Counted from the first letter of the stretch, positions 1 through 7,279 are shown. The stretch: 40,854 nt of DNA from an uncultured Clostridia bacterium (GCA_947624005.1 CANQHV010000009.1:1-40854); one strand, 5' to 3'. The notes: a model not told the origin generated them from the letters alone. Numbers and translations are program-made.

Positions 1-42
1 TTCTACGAAAACTACAAGCCTGACGACGATAACAACAAATAG
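1..42 (+). CDS. C-terminal end of an upstream gene (partial)
   Basis: The first 42 bases read without interruption to a TAG stop and encode the last 13 residues, FYENYKPDDDNNK. A strong terminator follows 25 bases later, which supports a real gene end. The hydrophilic, Asp/Asn-rich tail gives no clue to function. The rest of the gene lies outside the window. Confidence 0.6.
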   Translation, partial: FYENYKPDDDNNK

Positions 43-67
43 CCGTTTACGGGCTGAATAAGGCTTT

Positions 68-97
68 GGCGCGGGCGGAACGCCCGCGCCGTTATTT
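68..97 (+). terminator. Rho-independent terminator of the upstream gene
   Basis: A perfect 10-bp stem GGCGCGGGCG/CGCCCGCGCC (68-77 with 81-90) closes a GAA loop and is followed by GTTATTT. It lies just downstream of the TAG at 40-42. Confidence 0.8.
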
Positions 98-190
98 ATG
101 CCGAAACTGCGAAATTTCGGTATATATTCCGACATTTTTCGGGCGGGAAAGGGGGCGCGCCCCCCCCCTGAAAGAGTGAGGCGGGCGCAT

Positions 191-220
191 AAAAAAAGGG
201 CGGCAAAAATGCCGTCCTTT
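191..220 (-). terminator. Terminator of the leftward membrane protein/ferritin-like operon
   Basis: Read on the minus strand, AAAGGACGGC, a six-base loop and GCCGCCCTTT form a hairpin with one A-C mismatch, directly followed by more T residues (191-197). It lies 18 bases beyond the stop codon at 238. Confidence 0.7.
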
Positions 221-237
221 AAGCGCGCCGCGCGGAA

Positions 238-672
238 TTATAAGAATCTGCGGATTTCTTTAAGTTGTCTGTCTTGCAGTTCTATAAGCCTGCGCGTAAA
301 ATCCTTTGCCCGTTCGTCCGCCGCGCCGTATTGGTTCAGATACTTGTTCAAAGATTTTATGCCCATATTACAGCCGTCGGTTATAAGGTCGGCAATCGTC
401 GCGTCCGATTTATTGACCGCCATATTCAGATTTGTTTTCATCCACGCCATACCTTTTGCGACGGGGTTGGGGTCTTTGCCTTCGTCGTGATATTCGTGCA
501 GAACCCCTTGAATTTCGTTTTGAAGTTGCGCGTATTCGCGTTGGTAATTGTCCAAAAGGCTTTTGAAATCAACGTTTTCGGCGCAATCTTTCACCTCGTC
601 GATTGCGGAAATACCCATTTGTATACCCGCGTCGCATTCGCGTAAAAGTTCAACGGTATCGTGTTCTATCAT
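238..672 (-). CDS. Small ferritin-like/DUF2383-like helical protein
   Basis: A 144-residue soluble protein with no signal peptide, entirely predicted helix. The amphipathic pattern and phrases such as ECDAGIQMGISAIDEV, YAQLQNEIQ and MGIKSLNKYLNQYG resemble small clostridial ferritin-like proteins of the PA2169/DUF2383 type, which form four-helix bundles. I see a scatter of Glu, His and Asp (for example the EYHDEGKD stretch) but cannot assign a metal site. The start at 672 is set by GGAGGG seven bases upstream on the minus strand. It lies 47 bases behind the membrane protein gene and probably shares its transcript, with a terminator at 191-220. The family assignment rests on overall resemblance only; the gene itself is secure. 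Confidence 0.75.
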   Translation of the reverse strand: MIEHDTVELLRECDAGIQMGISAIDEVKDCAENVDFKSLLDNYQREYAQLQNEIQGVLHEYHDEGKDPNPVAKGMAWMKTNLNMAVNKSDATIADLITDGCNMGIKSLNKYLNQYGAADERAKDFTRRLIELQDRQLKEIRRFL

Positions 673-719
673 TGTTCCCTCCGCAAGCAGTATGCGCAGA
701 GGGCGCGATTTTTATAAAT

Positions 720-1634
720 TTATTGCGGTTGTTCTTGCGCGCTTTGAGTTTTCGAAATTTCCGCGCAGACAAAGTATTCCGCGTTTACGTCGGCGATATT
801 AAGCGTGTAAATAAACACGGGAATCATAATCAGCACGGCGATTACGGGGTTGATTAATATAAGCAAGACCGCCAAAACAAGGTTAATCGCAAGCAGAATA
901 AGGCTTGCGGCAAGGTGCGTTAAAATGTTTTTGAAAGTGACTACGTCGCGGAGCTTCAATTTGCCGTCGCGGTGTATAAGCCACGCCGAGGTAAGCGAAA
1001 GCCCGCTTACGATAAGCAGAATTGCGGCGAACAGCAACAGACCGTACAATTTAATCACCGCAAGCAGTATTACCGCGCCGACAATTACAACCGACTGCAC
1101 AAACGGCGCCAACGTGTGCGCGATAATAAATTTTTTAACGCCGCGCTTTGCGGTTTTGCGGCGGATGGCAAACCGGGTTACGTAGTTTGCAATCATTATT
1201 CCCACCGAGCACCAAACGCCCGTCGCGGCGATTATGGCGACAAGCGATTTCGAAAAGTCGTTTACTATATCGGTAAATTGCCCGTCAAAACCTGCGGTGG
1301 AGGCGTTAAGCGTATCGAAAAACCCTTTAAGCGTGCTTTTCAGCCATTCGGGGTCAAAAACCCTTTTCAGAATTTCGGCGGCGTCGCCGTAACTTTTCAG
1401 CTCGTCAAGCGTGTACGACAAGAATTCGTTCACCGTCGCCGAAGACCCGTCGGCGGAAGTTTTTATAAGCGCGGCAACGTCCGTAATCGCGCCTTTTAAG
1501 TTTGCGACAACGCCCGTGAACATAAAAACAATGCCTATAAGCAGAAACAGGTACACAATACCCATCGCTATAAAAATATACACAGCGTTTGCGCCGAAAT
1601 TCCGCAGGGAATTTTTAATCATATTGTTTTTCAT
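720..1634 (-). CDS. Six-helix integral membrane protein of unknown function
   Basis: About 304 residues. One membrane segment lies near the N-terminus (AVYIFIAMGIVYLFLLIG). A hydrophilic extracytoplasmic stretch of about 90 residues with Asp and Glu follows. Five more hydrophobic segments then fall at roughly residues 130-155, 175-220 (two) and 240-285 (two). The C-terminus is short and polar. I recognise no named family. A TTG at 1640 is in frame, but the ATG at 1634 is the likelier start. Neither has a clear Shine-Dalgarno sequence, and a TGATATAAT extended -10 ends only 12 bases before the ATG, so the message may have almost no leader. The small ferritin-like gene follows on the same strand and is probably co-transcribed. 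Confidence 0.8.
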   Translation of the reverse strand: MKNNMIKNSLRNFGANAVYIFIAMGIVYLFLLIGIVFMFTGVVANLKGAITDVAALIKTSADGSSATVNEFLSYTLDELKSYGDAAEILKRVFDPEWLKSTLKGFFDTLNASTAGFDGQFTDIVNDFSKSLVAIIAATGVWCSVGIMIANYVTRFAIRRKTAKRGVKKFIIAHTLAPFVQSVVIVGAVILLAVIKLYGLLLFAAILLIVSGLSLTSAWLIHRDGKLKLRDVVTFKNILTHLAASLILLAINLVLAVLLILINPVIAVLIMIPVFIYTLNIADVNAEYFVCAEISKTQSAQEQPQ

Positions 1635-1645
1635 AAGCAATTTAT

Positions 1646-1675
1646 ATTATATCACGCCTGACCGCCCGATTGCAA
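1646..1675 (-). promoter_or_regulatory. Promoter of the membrane protein operon (extended -10)
   Basis: On the minus strand TGATATAAT (1654-1646) is a perfect extended -10. A weak -35, TTGCAA at 1675-1670, lies 18 bases upstream. The predicted transcription start is within a few bases of the ATG at 1634. Confidence 0.6.
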
Positions 1676-1703
1676 ATTTTTCAGCCAACAAAATAAATCT
1701 CTG

Positions 1704-1733
1704 CCCGCGGCGCGTTTGTAAACGCGCCGCGGG
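1704..1733. repeat. GC-rich palindrome 1 of a cluster of three
   Basis: The arms CCCGCGGCGCGTT (1704-1716) and its exact complement (1721-1733) form a 13-bp perfect stem with a TGTA loop. No U-tract follows on either strand, so it is not an obvious terminator. It lies between divergent transcription units. Confidence 0.7.
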
Positions 1734-1750
1734 AAGTAGGTTACGGTTGA

Positions 1751-1797
1751 GTGCTTGCGCCCGCGGTTTTCAACGCGGGCGCAAGCACATTTTTTAT
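1751..1797 (+). terminator. GC-rich palindrome 2, terminator-like on the plus strand
   Basis: A 15-bp perfect stem (1751-1765 with 1774-1788) closes an eight-base loop and is followed by ATTTTTTAT, the form of an intrinsic terminator. However, no rightward gene ends upstream, so its purpose is unclear. The arm core TTGCGCCCGCG recurs in the hairpin at 20903-20938. Confidence 0.6.
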
Positions 1798-1834
1798 ATC
1801 CCACTCCGCCCCGTATCGGGGCGGAGTGGGATAT
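1796..1834. repeat. Palindrome 3, 18-bp perfect stem
   Basis: The arms 1796-1813 (starting ATATCCCACTCCGCC) and 1817-1834 are exact complements with a three-base loop. It begins inside the T-tract of palindrome 2. ATTCTTTTGTC follows on the plus strand, a weak U-tract. No gene is nearby on either side. Confidence 0.7.
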
Positions 1835-1958
1835 ATTCTTTTGTCATTACTATTTATTTTCAATTTTTGTAATTCCGATTTTACCCTCCGCGCGCCCGCA
1901 TTTTGCGGATTTTAAAGCCCGCAGGGAAAGTATATGCGGTAATTTTGCGGAAATTTGT

Positions 1959-1987
1959 TTGACAGCGCGAAAAAACGCGTGTAAAAT
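1959..1987 (+). promoter_or_regulatory. Promoter of the cobalamin riboswitch operon
   Basis: TTGACA (1959-1964), a 17-base spacer and TAAAAT (1982-1987) form a near-consensus vegetative promoter. Transcription should begin near 1994, just ahead of the riboswitch aptamer. Confidence 0.8.
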
Positions 1988-2007
1988 AGTACTTGTAATT
2001 CAATAAT

Positions 2008-2180
2008 CGGCGCGAGGGGCTAACGCCCGTTGCAGGGGAAGCGCGGTGAAAATCCGCCGCAACAGTCATTACGGTTACAGTCCGAATACCTGCCCGTCGG
2101 TTTACCGTTACTTTTTTCTTGGGCAGCGAAGAAAGTAGGTAGCGAATTTTGACGCGCCCTTAAGCGCGCCTTTTATTTTT
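2008..2180 (+). promoter_or_regulatory. Cobalamin (B12) riboswitch with terminator-type expression platform
   Basis: The conserved aptamer core reads AGGGGAAGCGCGGTGAAAAT then CCGCCGCAACAGT. The B12 box follows as AGTCCGAATACCTGCC (2079-2094). Downstream, GGGCAG (2121-2126) is complementary to CTGCCC (2090-2095) inside the B12 box, giving a possible antiterminator pairing. A hairpin (about 2152-2170) with the run TTTTATTTTT (2171-2180) ends just before the SD of the first lipoprotein gene. The architecture predicts premature termination when cobalamin is bound. Aptamer identity is secure from the core motifs; the 5' boundary and the switching pairs are inferred. Confidence 0.85.
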
Positions 2181-2191
2181 CGGGGGTCGCA

Positions 2192-2644
2192 ATGCGGAAA
2201 TTTAAATTTGCCGCCGCGCTCGTCTGTGCGGTTACGGCTTTCGCCTTAACGGCGTTTGCCGCCTGCAAAAACGCCGCGGACGTTGACGCCGAACTTCTTG
2301 TAAGCGACGAAAAGCTTGTCGTTATCCGCGCTTGCGCCGACGGCGGAAGTCTTGAAGACGCAATGAAGAGTTTTTCAGACGGCGGTCGGCTTAATTACGA
2401 GGGGTCAAAGTCGCAATACGGTCTGTACTTAACTTCGGTGAACGGCTATACGCCGTCGGGCGATGAATATTGGACTGTTTATACGACGCTTGGCGACTAC
2501 GACGGCGTAAGCTATTCCGACGCGGACTACGGCGTTTTCGAGTACGACGGCGAGGTTTGCGCCTGCGCAATGTTCGGCGTTTCGGACCTGCCGCTTGTCG
2601 CGGATAATCTGTACGTCCTCGCACCCGCAACTTCTGTTTATTAA
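2192..2644 (+). CDS. Cobalamin-regulated lipoprotein, DUF4430-like
   Basis: A 150-residue lipoprotein: N-terminal signal with Cys25 in an AFAAC lipobox, then a small globular domain. The pattern SLEDAMKSF ... YGLYLTSVNGY ... EYWTVYTTLGDYD ... YDGEVCACAMF follows the DUF4430/transcobalamin C-terminal-like fold (a short helix, a VNG turn, a YW..Y strand and a closing dG strand). Family members are often linked to cobalamin capture. It is the first gene behind a cobalamin riboswitch, which supports a role in binding B12 or a corrinoid outside the cell. The start is set by CGGGGG six bases before the ATG. Two tandem hairpins separate it from the next gene, so expression of the downstream genes may be lower or independently controlled. 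Confidence 0.8.
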   Translation: MRKFKFAAALVCAVTAFALTAFAACKNAADVDAELLVSDEKLVVIRACADGGSLEDAMKSFSDGGRLNYEGSKSQYGLYLTSVNGYTPSGDEYWTVYTTLGDYDGVSYSDADYGVFEYDGEVCACAMFGVSDLPLVADNLYVLAPATSVY

Positions 2645-2651
2645 TTACGGC

Positions 2652-2697
2652 AAACTGCCCGTGCCGTTCGGCTTATGCCGATTTCAGGGCAGTTTTA
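2652..2697 (+). terminator. Terminator or attenuator after the first B12 lipoprotein gene
   Basis: AAACTGCCC (2652-2660) pairs with GGGCAGTTT (2687-2695) around a 26-base loop that itself holds a GCCG...CGGC hairpin. TTTTATAT completes a terminator-like element. It would reduce read-through into the following lipoprotein gene. Confidence 0.6.
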
Positions 2698-2709
2698 TAT
2701 TGTATTATT

Positions 2710-2740
2710 GACGCGCCCTTCGGCGCGTCTTATTTTTTTT
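2710..2740 (+). terminator. Second tandem terminator hairpin, directly before the SD of the 640-residue lipoprotein gene
   Basis: GACGCGCC (2710-2717) pairs with GGCGCGTC (2722-2729) around CTTC, followed by TTATTTTTTTT. The sequence is a near copy of the riboswitch terminator at 2151-2180, which has the same GACGCGCCCTT start. An overlapping TTGACG (2708-2713), 17-base spacer and TATTTT (2731-2736) could alternatively be a promoter. Confidence 0.6.
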
Positions 2741-2752
2741 AAGGAGATTGAA

Positions 2753-4675
2753 ATGAAAAAGTTTTTTGCGATTTTTGCGGCGGCGATTATCGCCTGCCTT
2801 GCGTTCTGCACGGCTTGCGACGACGACCGTTCGGACAAATCTTTGCACGAAATCAGCGTAAGCTGGTCCGAGGGCGTAGACGGCGCGACGTTTACCCAAA
2901 ACGGCGAACGGCTTATGCCCGTAAACGGCGTAATTTCTACCGAATCGGACGAAAATATCGAAATTTCCGTCGATTTGTCGGCGGGGTACAGACAATCTCA
3001 ACCGACGATAAAAGCGGACGGACAACCCGTCTTAACCCCGTCCGTGCCCGCAACCGTTAGAACGGTTTCGATTTCGGCAACGCCCAACGCGGAAATAAGT
3101 TTATCGCTCGGTAGCGGCGAGGGCTACCGCCTTGACGAATTGAAGCGCGAACCGAAAGAGGTGGGCTACACCGTAATCGTTGGCGTATTTCTCGAAGAGG
3201 GCTATCGCGAAGTTTCTGGACCGCTTGTCAACGTAACGTCGAACGGTTCGGAATACGAAGCGGTCGCTTCGCTCGCGCCTTGGGGTTTGGACGAAACCGC
3301 GCTGAAAAAACAAGGCTATCATTCTTTTTATAAGGTAACTCTTTTGGAAAACGCCGCAATGGACGTTACGGGTGTGGTCCCCGACATTTCGGTCGAAGAA
3401 GAAGAGAGATACGCTACCGTAAGCCACGTCGGCTGCGAGGGGTATTCGCTCTGTATTCTTACCGATTCGAACAACGACGGCATAAGCGACGGCAATTTCA
3501 AGCTTTCGGGCAATTTAAGCTTTTTGAAACAAACCGTATTGAATATCTTTATAAAACGCGCCGACGGCTATAACGCAAAGAACGCAAAGCTGTTTGCAAA
3601 CGGCGTGGAAGTAGTCGGAACGCAGGGCGAGGGCTTTGACGACAGCGACCCGCTTTCGTGCGAATATATCTTCCCGCTCACCGTTTCGGGCGACGTTGTT
3701 CTGACGGTGGAGGGAGTGAAAAAATTAAGCGCGTTCACTCTGCGCATAATGAATTCCGACGGCGGCGAGCGTTACCATACGTATTGCTCCGCCGATACAA
3801 TCGCGCAGGCTCTTGCGCAGATTCCCGGGAACGACGCCCGCGATTCGGGCTATTACGACAGATGGTGGGAACCCAAGCCCGCGGGCGACTATTCGTTCCG
3901 CATATGGCATTTCAAGGACGGCGTTTACGAAGAAATCGCCGAAAATTTCCGCCCCGACCTCTACGAAAATATATATTGCGGCTACGTTAAAGACGGCGAA
4001 ACTCCGTCCGACCCTCATTTTGCACCTATAATTCCGCCTGCACTTTCACAGCCGCAACTCCCGTCCGAAAATCTGCCCGAAAGCCTTAAAACGGCTATGA
4101 ATAAAGTCATAAACGACAAGTCGCAAACCGAAAGTCGGCAGTGGATACTCGCATGGGCTTCGTATAAGCTTTTGAAAGCGGGCGTGGACGTCGCCCGCCC
4201 CGCGGCTTTCGGCTATGAAAATGCTTACGACCTATGTCGCGACGACATTATAAGCGATTATAAACCCGTGGCCGCGAACGACCTTTGGGTTTACGCCTAC
4301 GATATGGAAAGGTTCGGCTCGTCGGAAATTAAGCTTGAAAGTCTGAAATCGTCCTTCATAAACGAAGACAACGGCAACAAAAGAAATAATTGGGCAAATC
4401 AAGAGGCGTTTGTGCTTGAAATAGTGCAGGGCATTTTCCCCGAATTTATACCAAAAACTTCGTTTACGGTAGGCGGTACTGACGATTTGAATATGACGAT
4501 TATGCTTATACTCGAAAAAATGAACCCCGATTTATGGTCGGTAGGGTATGGCATTAACGTCAAAAATTATACGAAAGAAACATATAGGCAATACGTCGCG
4601 GAACACGTAAGCGAGGGGGTTATGGCGAATGTGGTTAAAGAAGTTTACGATTATATCGGCAGTATTGGCGTTTAG
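2753..4675 (+). CDS. Large lipoprotein with helical toroid-like C-terminal half, probable cobalamin-related surface protein
   Basis: A 640-residue lipoprotein with Cys22 after a hydrophobic N-terminus. Residues about 30-300 are beta-rich with repeated strand patterns. The region around 330-420 holds aromatic-rich motifs such as YYDRWWEPKPAGDYSFRIWH. A proline-rich linker (HFAPIIPPALSQP) leads to a helical region (about 445-600) with SRQWILAWASYKLLKAG and ANDLWVYAYDMERFG. These recall part of an alpha/alpha-toroid as in the helical domain of transcobalamin-type proteins. That comparison is inference; I cannot name a family. AAGGAG lies six bases before the ATG at 2753. It sits between two DUF4430-like lipoprotein genes downstream of a cobalamin riboswitch and overlaps the next gene by 47 bases. 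Confidence 0.75.
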   Translation: MKKFFAIFAAAIIACLAFCTACDDDRSDKSLHEISVSWSEGVDGATFTQNGERLMPVNGVISTESDENIEISVDLSAGYRQSQPTIKADGQPVLTPSVPATVRTVSISATPNAEISLSLGSGEGYRLDELKREPKEVGYTVIVGVFLEEGYREVSGPLVNVTSNGSEYEAVASLAPWGLDETALKKQGYHSFYKVTLLENAAMDVTGVVPDISVEEEERYATVSHVGCEGYSLCILTDSNNDGISDGNFKLSGNLSFLKQTVLNIFIKRADGYNAKNAKLFANGVEVVGTQGEGFDDSDPLSCEYIFPLTVSGDVVLTVEGVKKLSAFTLRIMNSDGGERYHTYCSADTIAQALAQIPGNDARDSGYYDRWWEPKPAGDYSFRIWHFKDGVYEEIAENFRPDLYENIYCGYVKDGETPSDPHFAPIIPPALSQPQLPSENLPESLKTAMNKVINDKSQTESRQWILAWASYKLLKAGVDVARPAAFGYENAYDLCRDDIISDYKPVAANDLWVYAYDMERFGSSEIKLESLKSSFINEDNGNKRNNWANQEAFVLEIVQGIFPEFIPKTSFTVGGTDDLNMTIMLILEKMNPDLWSVGYGINVKNYTKETYRQYVAEHVSEGVMANVVKEVYDYIGSIGV

Positions 4676-5024
4676 CCTTTTTTTCGGGTGCGCAAGCGAT
4701 ACGCCCGAAGAACGGCAGAGCGGCACGGTTACGGTCTGCGTGGTCACCCGCTACGGCTCGACGGAAATTTCGGCGGATTATTGCGAATATTCGTCGTGGA
4801 CCGAAATGCTTGACGGCGAATTCGACGGCAGTTCACCCGAGCGGGGAAAGGTCGTCTGGCGCGGCGATTACGTAACGTCGATAGGCAATCTCCGACCCGA
4901 CGACGCGAATAAAATAGTGCTGTATTTAAACGGCGTTTACTCGCAATATTTTGCGACGTACTGCGAATATGCGGCGGGTTACACGCTTTCGTTCGTCGAA
5001 CGCGGCGCGGAATTTCCCGTATAA
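4629..5024 (+). CDS. Small cobalamin-regulated lipoprotein, DUF4430-like
   Basis: A 131-residue lipoprotein with a signal peptide ending at Cys21 (SLFFGCAS). The body carries YVTSIGNLRPDDANKIVLYL followed by NGVYSQYF and a closing Y-L-S-F-V-E strand, a good match in layout to DUF4430 domains (a TSI-G turn, then a strand ending in NG). It starts inside the end of the previous gene, overlapping 47 bases in another frame. GAGGGG (4612-4617) lies at a usable distance, and the lipoprotein signal fixes this start. The overlap implies translational coupling. As the third lipoprotein behind the B12 riboswitch it probably works with the other two in binding a corrinoid at the cell surface. Confidence 0.78.
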   Translation: MWLKKFTIISAVLAFSLFFGCASDTPEERQSGTVTVCVVTRYGSTEISADYCEYSSWTEMLDGEFDGSSPERGKVVWRGDYVTSIGNLRPDDANKIVLYLNGVYSQYFATYCEYAAGYTLSFVERGAEFPV

Positions 5025-5043
5025 GCCCGTAAACCACGCACAT

Positions 5044-5077
5044 AGCCCGCGGTTTTTGCCGCGGGCTGCATTTTTTT
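5044..5077 (+). terminator. Terminator of the B12 lipoprotein operon
   Basis: AGCCCGCGG (5044-5052) pairs with CCGCGGGCT (5059-5067) around TTTTTG, followed by GCATTTTTTT. It lies 20 bases after the stop at 5024. Confidence 0.85.
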
Positions 5078-5088
5078 AAAAATTTTAA

Positions 5089-5117
5089 TTTACATTTGCC
5101 GTATATTAATGTATAAT
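5089..5117 (+). promoter_or_regulatory. Promoter of the MBL/aro operon
   Basis: TTTACA (5089-5094), a 17-base spacer and TATAAT (5112-5117) form a strong vegetative promoter. It lies between the preceding terminator and the MBL gene, and no further terminator is visible before the aro genes. Confidence 0.8.
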
Positions 5118-5164
5118 GTAATATGTAAAATTCTAATTTGGGGCAATCTGCCCGTCTGCGCGGT

Positions 5165-6139
5165 ATGAGTAAGGGAAAAGTAAAAGGCTTTTTCACCAAA
5201 AGCAGAATACGGATTATTATAATTTCCGCGGTTGCCGTCGCGGTAATCGTCGCTTTTGTAATCACAAACCTATTCGTACCCGTAAAATATCTTTCGGCGT
5301 ATTTCACGCTCGGGAACAAGGGCGCAAAACGGGGCGAAATGCGCGTTCGGTTTATAGACGTCGGGTACGGCGATTGCGCCGTGGTCGAATTGCCCGACGG
5401 CAAAAATATGCTTGTGGACGGCGGCGACGGAAGCTATAAAAATCAGCTTGAAATTTTCCGCTTTTTAAACAAATGCGGCATAGACAAAATAGATTATCTT
5501 ATATGCACTTCCGTAACGCGCGAACATTGCGGCGGGCTTGCGGAAATAGTAAAATATAAAGATATATCGTCGGTTTTTGTGCCTTACGCCGAAAAATCCG
5601 AAATAACGCCGCAGTTTGAAAAGTTCTGCGCAGAGGTAAAAGCCGTCGGCGCGGAAATAAAATACTGCGAATACGGCGAGGGCGTGGCGCACGAAGACGG
5701 GTACTTTTTCACTTTTCTATGCCCGCCTCCGCACGCGCTTGACGCCGGACAAAACGGGGCAAGCGCGGCAATGCTTTGGCTCGAATACGCCGACACTTCG
5801 TTTTTGTTTTGCGGCGACGTCGGGGAAGACAGACTTTCCGAAGTCGTAACCGAGTATATACTTCAAAGCGACTATTTCGACTTCCGCGGCAGAGCCGTCG
5901 ATTTGTTCGGGTGCGACGTTCTGTCGGTTCCCGCACACGGCGCGGCAAGCGCGCAATACGCGCCGTTTTACGATTTGCTTTCGCCCGAAACGGCAATAAT
6001 TTCAACGGGCGGCGACGGTTCGCCCGCCGAGGGCGTGCTTTCCGACGTAATAAACAGCGTCGGCGAAAACCTGTATATAACCGAAAGCTACGGCACGGTT
6101 ACGATAATAGCAACGGCGGAGGGTTATTCCGTCGTATAG
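5165..6139 (+). CDS. Membrane-anchored ComEC-like metallo-beta-lactamase-fold protein with a degenerate metal site
   Basis: 324 residues from the ATG at 5165 (an in-frame TTG lies at 5138; neither has a strong SD). A basic N-terminus and one membrane helix (RIIIISAVAVAVIVAFVITNL) precede a domain like the C-terminal MBL domain of ComEC: MRVRFIDVGYGDCAVVELPD, LVDGG, then DYLICTSVTREHCGGL. In active relatives that last segment reads SHxHxDHxGG; here the first two histidines are replaced and Asp is Glu, leaving a single His. The later FLFCGDVGE and SVPAHGAAS motifs remain. The protein therefore has the fold but probably not the usual di-metal centre, and may be a binding or scaffolding protein outside the membrane. 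It precedes aroC by eight bases and shares the aro promoter. Confidence 0.8.
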   Translation: MSKGKVKGFFTKSRIRIIIISAVAVAVIVAFVITNLFVPVKYLSAYFTLGNKGAKRGEMRVRFIDVGYGDCAVVELPDGKNMLVDGGDGSYKNQLEIFRFLNKCGIDKIDYLICTSVTREHCGGLAEIVKYKDISSVFVPYAEKSEITPQFEKFCAEVKAVGAEIKYCEYGEGVAHEDGYFFTFLCPPPHALDAGQNGASAAMLWLEYADTSFLFCGDVGEDRLSEVVTEYILQSDYFDFRGRAVDLFGCDVLSVPAHGAASAQYAPFYDLLSPETAIISTGGDGSPAEGVLSDVINSVGENLYITESYGTVTIIATAEGYSVV

Positions 6140-6147
6140 GAGCAGAT

Positions 6148-7278
6148 ATGAAACTTACCACCGCAGGCGAATCCCACGGCAAAGCACTTATCGGCGTAAT
6201 CGAGGGGTTGCCCTCTAACCTCGAACTCGATATCGACGAGATAGACGAATTTCTCGCGTACAGACAATCGGGCTACGGCAGAGGTGCGCGCCAGAAAATC
6301 GAAAAGGACAAGATTGAAATAATAAGCGGCGTCAGAAACCGCAAAACGCTGGGCAGTCCGCTGTCTTTCGCCGTGTTGAACCGCGACTACGGAAATTGGA
6401 AAGAAGTAATGGCGCCCGAGGGCTGCGACGAAGGGAAAAAGACTCTTACCAAAGTCCGCCCCGGTCACGCCGACCTTACGGGTATGATAAAGTACGCCCA
6501 AACTGACGCGCGAAACATTCTCGAACGCGCAAGCGCGCGCGAAACGGCGGCGCGCGTTGCCGCGGGCGTAATAGCAATGCAGTATCTGCGCGCTTTGGGC
6601 GTGAGCATTTCGGGTTACGTCAAAGGGGTGTGCGGCATAATTGACGCGGATATATACCCTTTCGAACGCCTTGCCGAGGCGAAAAAACACCCGCTTTTTA
6701 TGCTTAACGCAGAGCTTGAAGAAAAAGCCGTAAAACTTATCGACAAACTCAAAGCCGAGGGCGACACCGCGGGCGGGCTTATCGAGATACGGATAAAGGG
6801 CTTGAAGTGCGGTTTCGGCAGTTGTATGCGGTATTCCGAAAAGCTCGACGCGATTTTATGCGGCGCGCTTATGAGCGTGCAGGCAATAAAGGGCGTCGAA
6901 GTCGGAATGGGCTTCGGCGCGGCTAATCTTTCGGGGAGCAAGGTGCACGACGAAATTTATTTCGACGGTAAATTCCGCCGCGCGACCAACAACGCGGGCG
7001 GTATCGAGGGCGGTATGTCGAACGGCGAAGAAATAGTTCTCCGCGCCGCGATGAAGCCCATACCAACCCTTATGCGCGGGCTGAAAACGGTGGACTATAT
7101 TACCAAATCCCCCGAAAAAGCGGCAAGCGAAAGAAGCGACGTGGCTGCGATATGCGCCGCGGAAATTGTGCTTGAAAGCGTTGCGGCTTTCGCGCTCGCG
7201 GACGTTGTGTCAAAACGCCTCGGCGGCGACAATATGGGCGAAGTTATCGAAAGATACAAGCGTTTACAGGAGGCTTGA
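6148..7278 (+). CDS. aroC: Chorismate synthase
   Basis: 376 residues. It converts 5-enolpyruvylshikimate-3-phosphate to chorismate, the last step of the shikimate pathway, in the cytoplasm using reduced FMN. Family signatures are clear: the N-terminal TTAGESHGKALIGVIEGLP, the RPGHADLTGMIKY-type segment, RASARETAARVAAG, and the C-terminal NNAGGIEGGMSNGE. Length is normal. AGGAG at 6138-6142 sets the start at 6148; a longer upstream reading in this frame is only a shadow of the MBL gene. It follows the MBL gene by eight bases and is one base from aroB, the first of five contiguous shikimate-pathway genes. Confidence 0.96.
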   Translation: MKLTTAGESHGKALIGVIEGLPSNLELDIDEIDEFLAYRQSGYGRGARQKIEKDKIEIISGVRNRKTLGSPLSFAVLNRDYGNWKEVMAPEGCDEGKKTLTKVRPGHADLTGMIKYAQTDARNILERASARETAARVAAGVIAMQYLRALGVSISGYVKGVCGIIDADIYPFERLAEAKKHPLFMLNAELEEKAVKLIDKLKAEGDTAGGLIEIRIKGLKCGFGSCMRYSEKLDAILCGALMSVQAIKGVEVGMGFGAANLSGSKVHDEIYFDGKFRRATNNAGGIEGGMSNGEEIVLRAAMKPIPTLMRGLKTVDYITKSPEKAASERSDVAAICAAEIVLESVAAFALADVVSKRLGGDNMGEVIERYKRLQEA

Positions 7279-7279
7279 A

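Noticed and set aside
98-857. Plus-strand frames opposite the ferritin-like and membrane protein genes
   Set aside because: They are antisense shadows with Arg/Phe/Val-rich composition; the minus-strand genes have ribosome binding sites or membrane and helical features.
1881-2069. 62-codon minus-strand frame over the riboswitch region
   Set aside because: It runs antisense through the cobalamin promoter and aptamer and has no protein features.
5776-6147. N-terminal extension of chorismate synthase by about 120 residues
   Set aside because: The extra segment is an Arg-rich out-of-frame reading of the MBL gene; the ATG at 6148 has an AGGAG site and the family N-terminus.
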